NCBI GenBank assembly: GCA_027067965.1
Contig: JAMOUV010000033.1
Span: forward strand, 22,026 to 86,025
Source of the DNA: Flavobacteriales bacterium
Lineage (GTDB): Bacteria; Bacteroidota; Bacteroidia; Flavobacteriales; Flavobacteriaceae
Direction: 5' to 3'
DNA length: 64,000 nucleotides
Positions 1 through 8,911 of this stretch are shown piece by piece (positions within the stretch are counted from its first letter, which is position 1; each line of letters begins with the position of its first letter). The notes under the pieces are model-generated. The model made no database searches and was not told the DNA's origin. It saw nothing but the letters and a program-made list of their open reading frames with translations. A program made the position numbers and the translations under genes.

Positions 1-387
1 AAATCTTACGAAGCCCTGGACGAAATGGTGGAGCATGTAAAAACTCTCTTGCAGGATTTGGAACTTCCTTTTCGCATCGTACGATTGTGCGGCGGCGATT
101 TGGGATTTACTTCGGCGCTTACCTACGATTTCGAAGTGTGGTCGGCAGCCCAAAAACGTTGGTTGGAAGTTAGTTCCGTATCCAATTTCGAAACCTTTCA
201 AGCCAACCGGCTCAAACTCCGGTTTCGCGATAAACATAATAAAAAACGCTTGGCCCATACCCTCAACGGAAGTGCTTTGGCATTGCCCCGGGTAGTGGCT
301 GCATTGCTGGAAAATAATCAAACTCCCGAAGGGATTGTCATGCCGGAAAAATTGCGAACCTATACGGGTTTTGAGAAAATTCAATAG
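1..387 (+). CDS. serS: Serine-tRNA ligase, C-terminal part (5' truncated by window edge)
   Basis: The open frame runs in from the window edge, so only about the last 128 residues are visible. They carry the class II aminoacyl-tRNA synthetase core of SerRS: an RLCGGDLGF stretch, the motif-2-like strand ending in EVSSVSNFETFQANR, and the terminal GSALALPRVVAALLENNQ helix that ends motif 3. The enzyme charges tRNA-Ser (and tRNA-Sec where present) with serine in the cytoplasm. The C-terminal residues TGFEKIQ are the normal end of the family, so the 3' end is complete. An internal ATG at 25 is not the real start. Confidence 0.95.
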   Translation, partial: KSYEALDEMVEHVKTLLQDLELPFRIVRLCGGDLGFTSALTYDFEVWSAAQKRWLEVSSVSNFETFQANRLKLRFRDKHNKKRLAHTLNGSALALPRVVAALLENNQTPEGIVMPEKLRTYTGFEKIQ

Positions 388-397
388 TTTTTTTGGA

Positions 398-416
398 CTT
401 TAACGTTAACTTTAAC
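398..416. repeat. TTAACGTTAA-type intergenic motif
   Basis: A CTTTAACGTTAACTTTAAC stretch in the short AT-rich gap between serS and the (p)ppGpp synthetase gene. Its reverse complement resembles stretches immediately before sufC (39334-39356) and sufD (40361-40389). The rest of the 388-601 gap shows no convincing gene. Confidence 0.4.
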
Positions 417-601
417 TATTTTAAAATCAGCAATCTCAAATCGCTTTCCTCCAAGGAATCTTAATCTTTCCGATTCATTAAAATATAATTCCGAAATTAT
501 TAATTTAAAAGCAGCATCGCTTATAGTTTTAGAAAAAAATAAAATTATATATTCGTTTTTTTTCTTAACTTTAAAGTTTAAATAAACCGGAACCAATTTG
601 T

Positions 602-2836
602 ATGGAAAAAATTCGTCCATATACCGCCGAGGAAGAAAAATTAATGAAGGAAAAACTGGATAATATTTTAAAATCCAGTTACCAAAAACTCGACCGTAAG
701 GATAAAGCCCTTATAAAAAAGGCGTTTCTTACGGCCAAGGAAGCGCATGCGCAGCAAAGACGTAAATCCGGTGAGCCGTATATATTTCATCCCATTGAAG
801 TAGCCCGTATTGTGGCCCAGGATATCGGTTTGGATGCCATTTCCATTGCGTCGGCATTGCTTCATGACACCATTGAAGATACCGACATCACGGCGGATTA
901 TTTGCGGCGTGAATTCGGCGAAAAAATCACGCAAATCGTTGAAGGACTAACCAAAATTCGTAAACTTCCCAAGGATAAGGATTTTTCCATTCAAGCGGAG
1001 AATTTCCGTAAATTAATACTTACGCTAAATGAAGATGTGCGGGTGATTCTCATTAAAATCGCCGACCGTTTGCATAATATGCAAACCATGGACAGCATGC
1101 CGCGCTACAAGCAGGAGAAGATTGCATCGGAAACGCTTTATATTTATGCGCCGCTTGCCCACCGCTTAGGGCTTTATGCCATTAAAACCGAACTCGAAGA
1201 TTTGTCTTTGAAATATATCGATCCGGACGCCTATCATGAAATTAAACGCAAATTAGCGGAAACCGAAGAAGAACGGCGGGAGTATATCAAAAAATTTACC
1301 GAAATTGTTCAGGAAAAATTAAAAAATTTAGACCTTGAATTTACCATCACCGCCCGGGCTAAATCAATTTATTCCATCTACAGGAAAATGAAGGAAAAGG
1401 ATGTGGATTTCGATCAGATTTATGACAAATTCGCCATCCGGATTATTTATAAAGCCCCGCCCGAAAAAGAAAAGCAATTGGCATGGAGTATTTTTTCGGT
1501 GATTACCGACCATTTCAAATATAATCATGACCGGGTGCGTAACTGGCTCGACAGGCCGCGATCCACGGGCTATCAAGCGCTCCATGTTACAGTTTTGGGT
1601 CCGGATAACAAATGGGTGGAAGTGCAAATACGTTCCGAACGTATGAATGAAATTGCCGAAAAAGGTTATGCCGCGCATTATAAATATAAACAGGGTGCCG
1701 ACGAAGCCACGGAAATAGGAATTGATAAATGGCTCACACAATTGCAGGAAATTCTATCCAATCCCGAAGGCGATGCTTTGGATTTCTTGGATGACATCCG
1801 ATTAAGTTTGTACAGCGACGAAATTCATGTGCTCACACCCAAGGGCGATGTCATATCTCTGCCCAAGGGGGCAACGGTATTGGATTTTGCTTTTCATATT
1901 CATACCGAAGTAGGCATGCATACCCGGGCCGCCGAAGTCAATAACCGGATTGTTCCGCTCAATTATGTGTTGAACAGTGGCGACATGGTCCATATTATCA
2001 CTTCGCCCAATCAAAAACCCAAACAGGCCTGGTTGAACATAACGGTAACGGGCCGGGCTCGTTCGAAAATCAAATCTTTTCTCCGTCAGGAAGAAAAGGA
2101 AATTACCGAAGAAGGTAAGGAAATATTACGCCGAAAACTCCGCCAACTCAAACTTAAAAATGACGAAAAAACAATAGGCGAACTCCAAAAATATTTCAAA
2201 CTGCGAACCAGCAAAGACTTGTTTTATAAAATAGGAACAGGCGAAATCGGCAATAAGGAATTGAAATCATTTGTAAATGCCAAGAATAATTTTTTCCTCA
2301 AAATTTTTCAAACTCCTTGGAAAAAGGTTCATAAGGAAAAAAAAGAAAAGAAAGAGGAAAAGCAATTAAGTCCGGCCGAGATAGAAAATTATGATATCAT
2401 CGTATTCGGTCAAGACGATCAACATTTGGATTATACCTTGGCCAATTGTTGCAATCCCCTGCCCGGCGACGATATATTCGGTTTTGTAACCATTAATGAA
2501 GGGGTCAAGGTGCATAAAAAAACATGTCCCAACGCCATTTATCTGCAGTCGAGATATGCCCATAGAATCATCCCCGCCCGGTGGACCGATTCCAGCAAAC
2601 AAAGTTTCAAGGTTAAACTTAAAATTATCGGGGCCGACCGGCAAGGAATTGTGGCCGATATTACCAAATTGGTCAGTGTGGATATGGGATTTCGTTTGGT
2701 TCATGTGGAATTCGACGACAAAAGCGGACTTTTCGAAGGAATGATTATTGTCGAACTGCAAAATACGGCTCAACTTAAAGAATTAATGCTTCGTCTGAAA
2801 GAGATTGAAGGCGTAAACAAAATAGAGAAAATTTAA
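602..2836 (+). CDS. rel: Bifunctional (p)ppGpp synthetase/hydrolase (RelA/SpoT family)
   Basis: At 744 residues this is a full-length Rel/SpoT protein. Reading from the N-terminus: an HD hydrolase domain (about 45-200) with the SALLHDTIEDT motif; a synthetase domain (about 240-350) with RPRSTGYQALHVTV; a TGS domain (about 395-460) containing GATVLDFAFHIHTEVG; a Cys-containing zinc-finger-like segment (NCCNPLPGDDIFGF); and a C-terminal ACT domain (about 670-744). It makes and degrades the stringent-response alarmone in response to amino-acid starvation. The intact HD motif argues that hydrolysis is retained. It begins with the ATG at 602, and the next gene starts two bases after its stop, so they are likely cotranscribed. 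Confidence 0.95.
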   Translation: MEKIRPYTAEEEKLMKEKLDNILKSSYQKLDRKDKALIKKAFLTAKEAHAQQRRKSGEPYIFHPIEVARIVAQDIGLDAISIASALLHDTIEDTDITADYLRREFGEKITQIVEGLTKIRKLPKDKDFSIQAENFRKLILTLNEDVRVILIKIADRLHNMQTMDSMPRYKQEKIASETLYIYAPLAHRLGLYAIKTELEDLSLKYIDPDAYHEIKRKLAETEEERREYIKKFTEIVQEKLKNLDLEFTITARAKSIYSIYRKMKEKDVDFDQIYDKFAIRIIYKAPPEKEKQLAWSIFSVITDHFKYNHDRVRNWLDRPRSTGYQALHVTVLGPDNKWVEVQIRSERMNEIAEKGYAAHYKYKQGADEATEIGIDKWLTQLQEILSNPEGDALDFLDDIRLSLYSDEIHVLTPKGDVISLPKGATVLDFAFHIHTEVGMHTRAAEVNNRIVPLNYVLNSGDMVHIITSPNQKPKQAWLNITVTGRARSKIKSFLRQEEKEITEEGKEILRRKLRQLKLKNDEKTIGELQKYFKLRTSKDLFYKIGTGEIGNKELKSFVNAKNNFFLKIFQTPWKKVHKEKKEKKEEKQLSPAEIENYDIIVFGQDDQHLDYTLANCCNPLPGDDIFGFVTINEGVKVHKKTCPNAIYLQSRYAHRIIPARWTDSSKQSFKVKLKIIGADRQGIVADITKLVSVDMGFRLVHVEFDDKSGLFEGMIIVELQNTAQLKELMLRLKEIEGVNKIEKI

Positions 2837-2838
2837 TC

Positions 2839-3360
2839 ATGCGTTCGTCCAAATTTACCTTCATCCTGATAGGGCTTCTTATTTTATTGGGAGTTTATGC
2901 CTTCTATACCACTTATCAAATGAAAAAAATGTTTTGCCGAAAGAACGATTTGAACAAAGAAAATCAAATTTTGGCCGATTCTTTACACTTATTAAAAAAA
3001 CAAATCGATAGTTTGCATGACGAGATTTACGATATGGGATTATTCCGCTTGAAATTCGATGCCGAAGGACTTGATTATTTGGACGAAAACTACGGCGAAC
3101 GAGCGGACTGGGAAAAATATATTACGGACAAACTAATGGAAAGCAACCTCACCAAAGGAGATAATCCATTGATACCTCATGCAGGCATGTATGGCGACAT
3201 GAAAATAAATTCCGTACGCGTGTTAAATCAAAAATGGCTTATTGTCAATTTTTCCGACGGAAAAATTTGGGGTGAAGCCCTATTCGAATACGAACCCGTT
3301 TCGAAAGACAGCATTCGATTTAAAAAAATCCGATCATTGTTATATCCTTTTTCCCCATAA
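2839..3360 (+). CDS. Membrane-anchored coiled-coil protein of a conserved Bacteroidota family, function unknown
   Basis: The 173-residue product has one N-terminal transmembrane helix (about residues 7-25), a short coiled coil (about 38-65, rich in L/I/K/E heptads) and a globular C-terminal part with NPLIPHAGMYGDMKINSVRVLNQKWLIV-type strands ending in a YPFSP tail. I recall similar flavobacterial proteins that databases label 'hydrolase' without evidence; no catalytic motif is visible here. It follows the (p)ppGpp synthetase gene by two bases, so it probably shares its transcript. Topology suggests an inner-membrane anchor with a periplasmic domain. Confidence 0.8.
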   Translation: MRSSKFTFILIGLLILLGVYAFYTTYQMKKMFCRKNDLNKENQILADSLHLLKKQIDSLHDEIYDMGLFRLKFDAEGLDYLDENYGERADWEKYITDKLMESNLTKGDNPLIPHAGMYGDMKINSVRVLNQKWLIVNFSDGKIWGEALFEYEPVSKDSIRFKKIRSLLYPFSP

Positions 3361-3383
3361 TTTTGTAAATTTTATTTACAAAA
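3358..3383 (+). promoter_or_regulatory. Candidate -7 element and perfect 9-bp inverted repeat before the propeller-like gene
   Basis: TAATTTTG (3358-3365) matches the Bacteroidota -7 consensus TAnnTTTG and overlaps the upstream stop codon. A perfect inverted repeat, TTTTGTAAA (3361-3369) and TTTACAAAA (3375-3383), overlaps it. It could be an operator or a weak terminator; no matching -33 element is evident. Confidence 0.3.
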
Positions 3384-3393
3384 ACCTGCAGTC

Positions 3394-4878
3394 ATGAAAC
3401 CTAAAAAACGTTTCATCCCGGCATTTTTTATCGGGTTGACTATTTTCTTATTTACTTCTTTTAATGTGGCAGAACAATTTCTGAAAATCCGTTATCCGGA
3501 TGCGCAAAAAAACTCTTTTAATGAAGAGCGAAATGATCTTTTGCCAAGCTGGCTCATGTCAGAAAAAATGGAAATCAAACATTACCGTGACAAAATTTTT
3601 TATGTGTTTCCACGGCTGGGTGAAAAAGTAGAAAAGAATAATACGCTCATTATACAAACGGAAATTCCGGCCAATCATGCCGTGATATTAAATAATGGAA
3701 AAATTATTGTACAACATCATAGAAAAATAAGTTTGTATGCCCCGGATTTATCACTTATTAAAGAAATAAACCTCGATTTATTTCCGTCCGATTTTTCTCC
3801 CTCTTATATCATTGCCGACCCGGAAGGAAAATTTTTAATTGTAGGCAAGCCCGATCGTCGCCAGAAAACCTATACTTTATATAAAGTGGATTTGTTGTCC
3901 AATAACATCTCACCATTAATAAATTTGGATAAATGGCATTTTCCCGGTATTGCGCCCATTAAGCGAGCCGAAAAAATCATCAAGGAAAACCCGGAATTTG
4001 CCGCCGATTATTTTTCACTGATTTATCAATTTGAAGATTTTGAGGGAGGTTTTATTCGGGACGGAAAACTTTATATATGGTTCAAGCCCGATTACGGCTC
4101 GTACAAAGGACGCCTTTACGTGATTTCTTTGGATAATCCTCGTATTATTTCTCAAATTAATGATTTTAATTTGCTTACCGGACTTTCATCCCGAAATTTT
4201 GTTTATACCAAAACGGCGGATGATGATGCCTCCGAATTAGATAAGGCGGTTTATGTAAACAATAAGGGAAAAGAAAAAAAATATAATTTGTCCTTTATAA
4301 CCAATAATATGAAATACGGAAACAATCATATTTTCGCGATTCGCGATGAATCATTGCGGGTAATAAATTTGAAATCAAAAGAGTCGAAAGAAGTTCTTGT
4401 GCCAAAAAATGCGGAGATATTATTTGCAACGCCTTCCGGGAATAGGGCATTTATCTACAAACCAGGTCAAGGGACCTTCATCATGCTTTATGATGTCAGA
4501 ACCGGCACGTTAACGGAATTATTATCCGGAGAAGTCAAAGGTTTTCCGCATTCTTTCACATCCACTTATGACGGAGAATCCTTTGTGTTTGTAGTGGAAA
4601 ATCGATTGATGTTGGGCTATATCAATGATTTAAGTCGCCCCGTAATTTCCGTTCGTTTGCCCGACACGGTGGACGTCCGGACAATCGAATTTAGCGTAAA
4701 TGCCTATGATAGGGCTTTTGTTTCCGGGCTTAAAAATTTGGAATTGAATGGCAAACCGGTTTCGAATCATTCGGAGCAAAGTCTCTCGCTTAATAAAGGA
4801 GTCAATCGGCTAACTTTTAGAGCATCTGACAGAGCGGGAAATATTACAACAATCCGGAAGCAAATATTTGCCAAGTAA
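3394..4878 (+). CDS. Exported or anchored beta-propeller-like protein with C-terminal Ig-like domain, function unknown
   Basis: The 494-residue protein starts with a signal anchor (about residues 8-26). The middle is a series of beta-strand repeats of the kind 'xxDPEGKFLIVGKP', 'RDGKLYIWFKPD', 'TPSGNRAFIYKP', which looks like a seven-bladed propeller that reads out key-value data. The last 85 residues (RPVISVRLP ... KGVNRLTFRASDRAGN) resemble a bacterial Ig-like domain. No enzyme motif is visible. It probably sits in the periplasm or cell envelope and binds a ligand or partner protein. The gene is AT-rich but otherwise like its neighbours. I cannot assign a family name. Confidence 0.75.
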   Translation: MKPKKRFIPAFFIGLTIFLFTSFNVAEQFLKIRYPDAQKNSFNEERNDLLPSWLMSEKMEIKHYRDKIFYVFPRLGEKVEKNNTLIIQTEIPANHAVILNNGKIIVQHHRKISLYAPDLSLIKEINLDLFPSDFSPSYIIADPEGKFLIVGKPDRRQKTYTLYKVDLLSNNISPLINLDKWHFPGIAPIKRAEKIIKENPEFAADYFSLIYQFEDFEGGFIRDGKLYIWFKPDYGSYKGRLYVISLDNPRIISQINDFNLLTGLSSRNFVYTKTADDDASELDKAVYVNNKGKEKKYNLSFITNNMKYGNNHIFAIRDESLRVINLKSKESKEVLVPKNAEILFATPSGNRAFIYKPGQGTFIMLYDVRTGTLTELLSGEVKGFPHSFTSTYDGESFVFVVENRLMLGYINDLSRPVISVRLPDTVDVRTIEFSVNAYDRAFVSGLKNLELNGKPVSNHSEQSLSLNKGVNRLTFRASDRAGNITTIRKQIFAK

Positions 4879-5071
4879 AAATATTCATATTATTTCGCTT
4901 AATTTTATTCGTTCTGCTCCGGATATTTTTGCCGGAATAATAAATTTTGTTTCTACATTTATTCTTGAACAATGCATGCTTTTGGAAAGCCGCATTAATT
5001 AATCTGAAAATTGAAAGAATTTAATCATATTAAGTCAAGTATCACATAATTTACAAATCGCTTACTTTACC

Positions 5072-5079
5072 TATATTTG
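5072..5079 (+). promoter_or_regulatory. Candidate -7 element (TATATTTG) for the M1 peptidase gene
   Basis: A consensus TAnnTTTG match 20 bases upstream of the start codon. No clear -33 TTG is seen at the expected spacing, so this is a moderate call. The 4879-5070 gap before it holds nothing else recognisable. Confidence 0.4.
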
Positions 5080-5098
5080 AAAAAAAAGCAAGCGAATA

Positions 5099-7306
5099 AT
5101 GAAAAGGTTTTTATATTTATTCATAGGATTTATTTTTCTGCATAATGCAATAGCCCAAAACTTTGATATCAGCCATGCGAATTTCGATCTGAAAATCGAT
5201 CCTTACCGGCAATATGTCGAAGGAATTAATACTTTTGAAATGAAGATTTTACATCCGGCTGATTCCATTGTTTTTGATGCCCGGTCCAAGGTGGCAATCA
5301 CGAATGTGCGGATCAATAAGCGAAAAGCCGACTTCAAGCAAAAAGAGAATAAAGCGATTATATACGGAAAATTTCGATCGAACAAAAGATACCGGATTAC
5401 ATTGGGCTATCATGTCACATCACCCGCTCAAGCCCTATATTTTACCGGCTGGAATAATCGTAACAAAAATCAGGTTTGGACCCAAGGACAAGGAAAAAAT
5501 CATAGCCATTGGATGCCTTTTATTGATGATGTAAACGAGCGCTTTACTTGGCAAACGACCATTGAATTTCCGGCCGGTTATGAAGTGATTTCCAACGGCC
5601 GGTTAATTTCACGCGACACCCTTTCGAATGGCAGCGTCCGGCATCTGTATCAAATAGAGCGGCCGGCGGCCGGTTATTTATTTTTCGTGGGAGTGGGGGA
5701 GTACCTAGTCGAAAAAGATACCGTTTCGGGGATTCCGCATTCAAAATATCATTATCCGGACGCACCGAAACCCGATAAAACTTTTTACTTTTCCAATCGT
5801 ATTTTCAAATTGATGCCCGAATTAATCGGCATGGCATTTCCTTGGTCGAACTACCGGGAAATTCCGCTGCGGGATTTTATTTACGGCGGAATGGAAAATG
5901 TAACCGCTACCGTTTTTTCGGACGATTATGTGGTTAACGATACCTCATGGAACGATAAAAATCCGGTTTATATATTGGCCCATGAGTTGGCTCATCAATG
6001 GTTTGGCGACTATGTGACCGAAACTTCGTCCCGGCATCATTGGATCCACGAAAGTTTTGCCACCTATTACGGCCGTGAAGCCGAAAAGGAAATATTCGGA
6101 AAGAATCATTATGAATTCGGTAATTATTTCGAATGGGAACAAATCGTTAAAAAATATCACGAAGGCGATACCGTACCGCTATTCAACGGCAAAGCCACAT
6201 CGCTTACCTTCTATCAGAAAGGCGCTTTTGTGCTCCGGATGATGCGTAACCGGCTCGGCCGGGAAAAATTCCGGGAAGTAATCATACATTTCTTGAAAAA
6301 TCACCCTTATCAAAATGTAAGCACTTCCGATTTCAAACGAAGTTTGTACGCCGTAACCGGCGACAGTTTGAATGATTTTTTCGAACGTTGGTTCGAAAGT
6401 GCGGAAATTCCGCACTACGAATTTGCCTTGCGGCAAGATTCGTTAATCATTCAAACCGAATCGGAAGTGCTTATTCCGGTCCGGCTATTTTACCGCAACG
6501 GAACCTACCGGGATATTAAAACCAATCATTCCGTGGCCATTCCGGATTTTGACAACTTTACTTTTTACCTTCCCGACCCGGGGCGTCAATTTTTAGTGGA
6601 AACCCGGTGGCAATTGGATTCTTCCAAAATGTTTTATGCATTACGGGCTCCGCTTTCGGATTTGGATTTTTTCAGGGTTTTGAAGAAGATGCGTCCGGTT
6701 CCTTTAAAAGAAAAGATGCGTATTTTTATGGATATTGCCGCTTGGGATTATTATTATCCCGTTCACCGTGAAATTCTTTATCAAACCGCCGCTGCCGATG
6801 ATTCCGTTCGTGCCCGTATTGGTCGGTTGATATTAAAGCACGGCGTTCAGAACCGGAAAACCGTAGCCATGTCTTTTGCTAAAGTTCCCCGCGATTTGCA
6901 GGAAGAATTCGAGGGATTATTGCATGATGCATCCTACGAAACCCGCGAGCATGCGCTTTATGCCCTGTGGAATTCATTTCCGGAAAAAAGAAAAGTTTAT
7001 CTCGACCGGACAAAAAATACTTACGGCGATCAAAGCCGGTCTTTCCGAATGCTTTGGATTATGTTGGCATTAAATACGCCGGAATATCTCTCCCATGAGT
7101 CGGCGCGAAAATACTTGAACGAATTGGTGGATTATGCTTCTCCCGATTGGCCCGTATCCACTCGTCTGACCGCTTTGGAATATATAGATATGCTGCGCTT
7201 AATCGACAAAAAAACGGCGGCTTACATCAAGCAAGCCGCCTCCTATTTCCATCCGGCACTCCGAAACAAAGCCCGGAAAATATCAAAGAAATATCATCTC
7301 GATTAA
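5099..7306 (+). CDS. Secreted M1 family zinc aminopeptidase
   Basis: The protein has 735 residues. A signal peptide (residues 1-20, ending IAQ) directs export. The gluzincin site HELAHQW lies near residue 295, followed by the third zinc ligand in WIHESFATYYG about 20 residues later; the substrate-recognition motif appears as YGGMENVTAT, the M1 'GxMEN' signature. The N-terminal beta domain and a long helical C-terminal region (about 520-735, HEAT-like) match the classic M1 architecture. It removes N-terminal amino acids from peptides, probably in the periplasm or outside the cell. The stop codon overlaps by four bases with the convergent porin gene. It is larger and different from the second M1 gene at 48.5-50.4 kb. 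Confidence 0.92.
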   Translation: MKRFLYLFIGFIFLHNAIAQNFDISHANFDLKIDPYRQYVEGINTFEMKILHPADSIVFDARSKVAITNVRINKRKADFKQKENKAIIYGKFRSNKRYRITLGYHVTSPAQALYFTGWNNRNKNQVWTQGQGKNHSHWMPFIDDVNERFTWQTTIEFPAGYEVISNGRLISRDTLSNGSVRHLYQIERPAAGYLFFVGVGEYLVEKDTVSGIPHSKYHYPDAPKPDKTFYFSNRIFKLMPELIGMAFPWSNYREIPLRDFIYGGMENVTATVFSDDYVVNDTSWNDKNPVYILAHELAHQWFGDYVTETSSRHHWIHESFATYYGREAEKEIFGKNHYEFGNYFEWEQIVKKYHEGDTVPLFNGKATSLTFYQKGAFVLRMMRNRLGREKFREVIIHFLKNHPYQNVSTSDFKRSLYAVTGDSLNDFFERWFESAEIPHYEFALRQDSLIIQTESEVLIPVRLFYRNGTYRDIKTNHSVAIPDFDNFTFYLPDPGRQFLVETRWQLDSSKMFYALRAPLSDLDFFRVLKKMRPVPLKEKMRIFMDIAAWDYYYPVHREILYQTAAADDSVRARIGRLILKHGVQNRKTVAMSFAKVPRDLQEEFEGLLHDASYETREHALYALWNSFPEKRKVYLDRTKNTYGDQSRSFRMLWIMLALNTPEYLSHESARKYLNELVDYASPDWPVSTRLTALEYIDMLRLIDKKTAAYIKQAASYFHPALRNKARKISKKYHLD

Positions 7307-8880
7307 AAATTAAACCGCAGCGTCAAAGAATGCGTATTCGAGACAGTGTTTATATCATATTTTTGAGTTAGTCCGACCGGAAACAGTTGCTCGGTATAAG
7401 ATTGATTTGAATATCTAATACCATAATCTAATTCGAAATTGCCGAAATCATATCCGATTCCGAATCCGTAACCGGTAGTTTTTGCAGCGGCAGTTTGCTT
7501 GAAAGGAGAGGTTTTCATAAAATACCCCGCCCGAACGGACCATTCTTGTAACTTCAATTCGCCGCCAATATTAAAATGATGCGATACGGTAAATGTTTGG
7601 TTAATCTCATCATTGAGATATTCATAATATTTATTGGATTCCGGATCACCGTTTATGGAAGAAAATCTCGTCATACTCCAATTTTTTTGACCGTAATTCA
7701 AAGCAAGGAATCCTATTTTTCCTACTACATAAGATAAGCCGATTTGCCAACTTCCCGGTGAAATGTATTTGTATGATTCATACACATTCAAGGTTCCGGG
7801 AAAGAATTCGAATGTATTTACTTCGGCCGTGTTACCGTCGCCGTCCAAATCGTCCACATCCAAAGCGGTGGTTTTTATGCCTTCTTGTGTGCTTTCTTCG
7901 ATTTCCCACCATACGGGTGTATGATAAGCCAAAGAAATTTTAAGATTTTTATCGATTTGATACATCATGCCGAATTTCATTTGAAAACCTTCTGCTTCTG
8001 TCATTAATTTATTGTAGTAATTAACGGATTGTAATATGGAATGCGTGTCGTAACCCGATTCTGCAAAGTCATTTTCACGGCTATAATTCAATGTTTTTAA
8101 TGTCATACTCACTCCCAAAGATAGTTTTTTGTCCATTTGAGCGGCAAAGAATATATCGGTTGAATATTTTTTTCCCTGGGTTTCTTGGGTTAATTTATGA
8201 TATAAAGGAGAGGAATAAAGGGCATTGCTTACATAGACGGTATTCAAACTGTCAAATGAAAGCGGGTCGATTACATAGGCCTGATAAGCCAAAAAGGCGT
8301 GTTGGGCATAGGAACCGTAACTGCTTCCCAACCAATCGTAAACACTTTCCATGCTCTCGCCTTCATAAATATTCAAATCACCGGTAGGGACACCTTCGGC
8401 TTGTGCAACAAAATAATCGGCAACGGATTGCATAGCACCCGATTCACCTTTCATTCTGATGCCGTTGTGATAATCATATTCTTTGTTTCCGGTAATACCG
8501 AATACAATTTTATTCCATTTGTTTTTTTTGGAAACAAACGGAAATACCATTCCCCATTGATTGGTAAAGAATGGACGATAATAAAAACTTTTAACGGAAT
8601 AAAATTCCGATTGATTATTGTAAACCGTGGAGTTATTCCTACCGAAAAATCCCGGCGACCAACTAATTCGATTGGATACAAAAGCCGTGGCTCCTGCTGG
8701 ATTTGCTGCTACGGCCGACAAGTCCGCTCCAATGGCTGAAATGGTACCGACTGTTCCCAAATATCTGGCCGTTCCGTTTAATTCACTACGGTTGTAATGA
8801 AACACATCGTTCATATTTTGTGCATTCAGTCCTAGAAAAACGAATGCAAAAAAGGATACGAGTATATGATTTATTCGCAT
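7303..8880 (-). CDS. OmpP1/FadL-family outer-membrane porin
   Basis: The 525-residue product begins with a signal peptide ending LNAQ and continues with LNGTARYLGTVGTISAIGADLSAVAANPAGA, the N-terminal plug/hatch signature of Bacteroidota FadL-like porins. The rest is alternating amphipathic strands, ending in an aromatic SLTLRFNF beta-barrel terminus suited to BAM recognition. FadL relatives take up hydrophobic compounds such as long-chain fatty acids; the substrate here is unknown. It lies 31 bases downstream of the lipoprotein gene on the same strand, which suggests cotranscription. Confidence 0.88.
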   Translation of the reverse strand: MRINHILVSFFAFVFLGLNAQNMNDVFHYNRSELNGTARYLGTVGTISAIGADLSAVAANPAGATAFVSNRISWSPGFFGRNNSTVYNNQSEFYSVKSFYYRPFFTNQWGMVFPFVSKKNKWNKIVFGITGNKEYDYHNGIRMKGESGAMQSVADYFVAQAEGVPTGDLNIYEGESMESVYDWLGSSYGSYAQHAFLAYQAYVIDPLSFDSLNTVYVSNALYSSPLYHKLTQETQGKKYSTDIFFAAQMDKKLSLGVSMTLKTLNYSRENDFAESGYDTHSILQSVNYYNKLMTEAEGFQMKFGMMYQIDKNLKISLAYHTPVWWEIEESTQEGIKTTALDVDDLDGDGNTAEVNTFEFFPGTLNVYESYKYISPGSWQIGLSYVVGKIGFLALNYGQKNWSMTRFSSINGDPESNKYYEYLNDEINQTFTVSHHFNIGGELKLQEWSVRAGYFMKTSPFKQTAAAKTTGYGFGIGYDFGNFELDYGIRYSNQSYTEQLFPVGLTQKYDINTVSNTHSLTLRFNF

Positions 8881-8911
8881 AAGATATTATTTTAATGTTA
8901 AATGATAATTT

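Noticed and set aside
381..620. 79-codon minus-strand frame between serS and the (p)ppGpp synthetase gene
   Set aside because: It overlaps the start of the real gene, is driven by AT-rich DNA, and has no recognisable domain or promoter.
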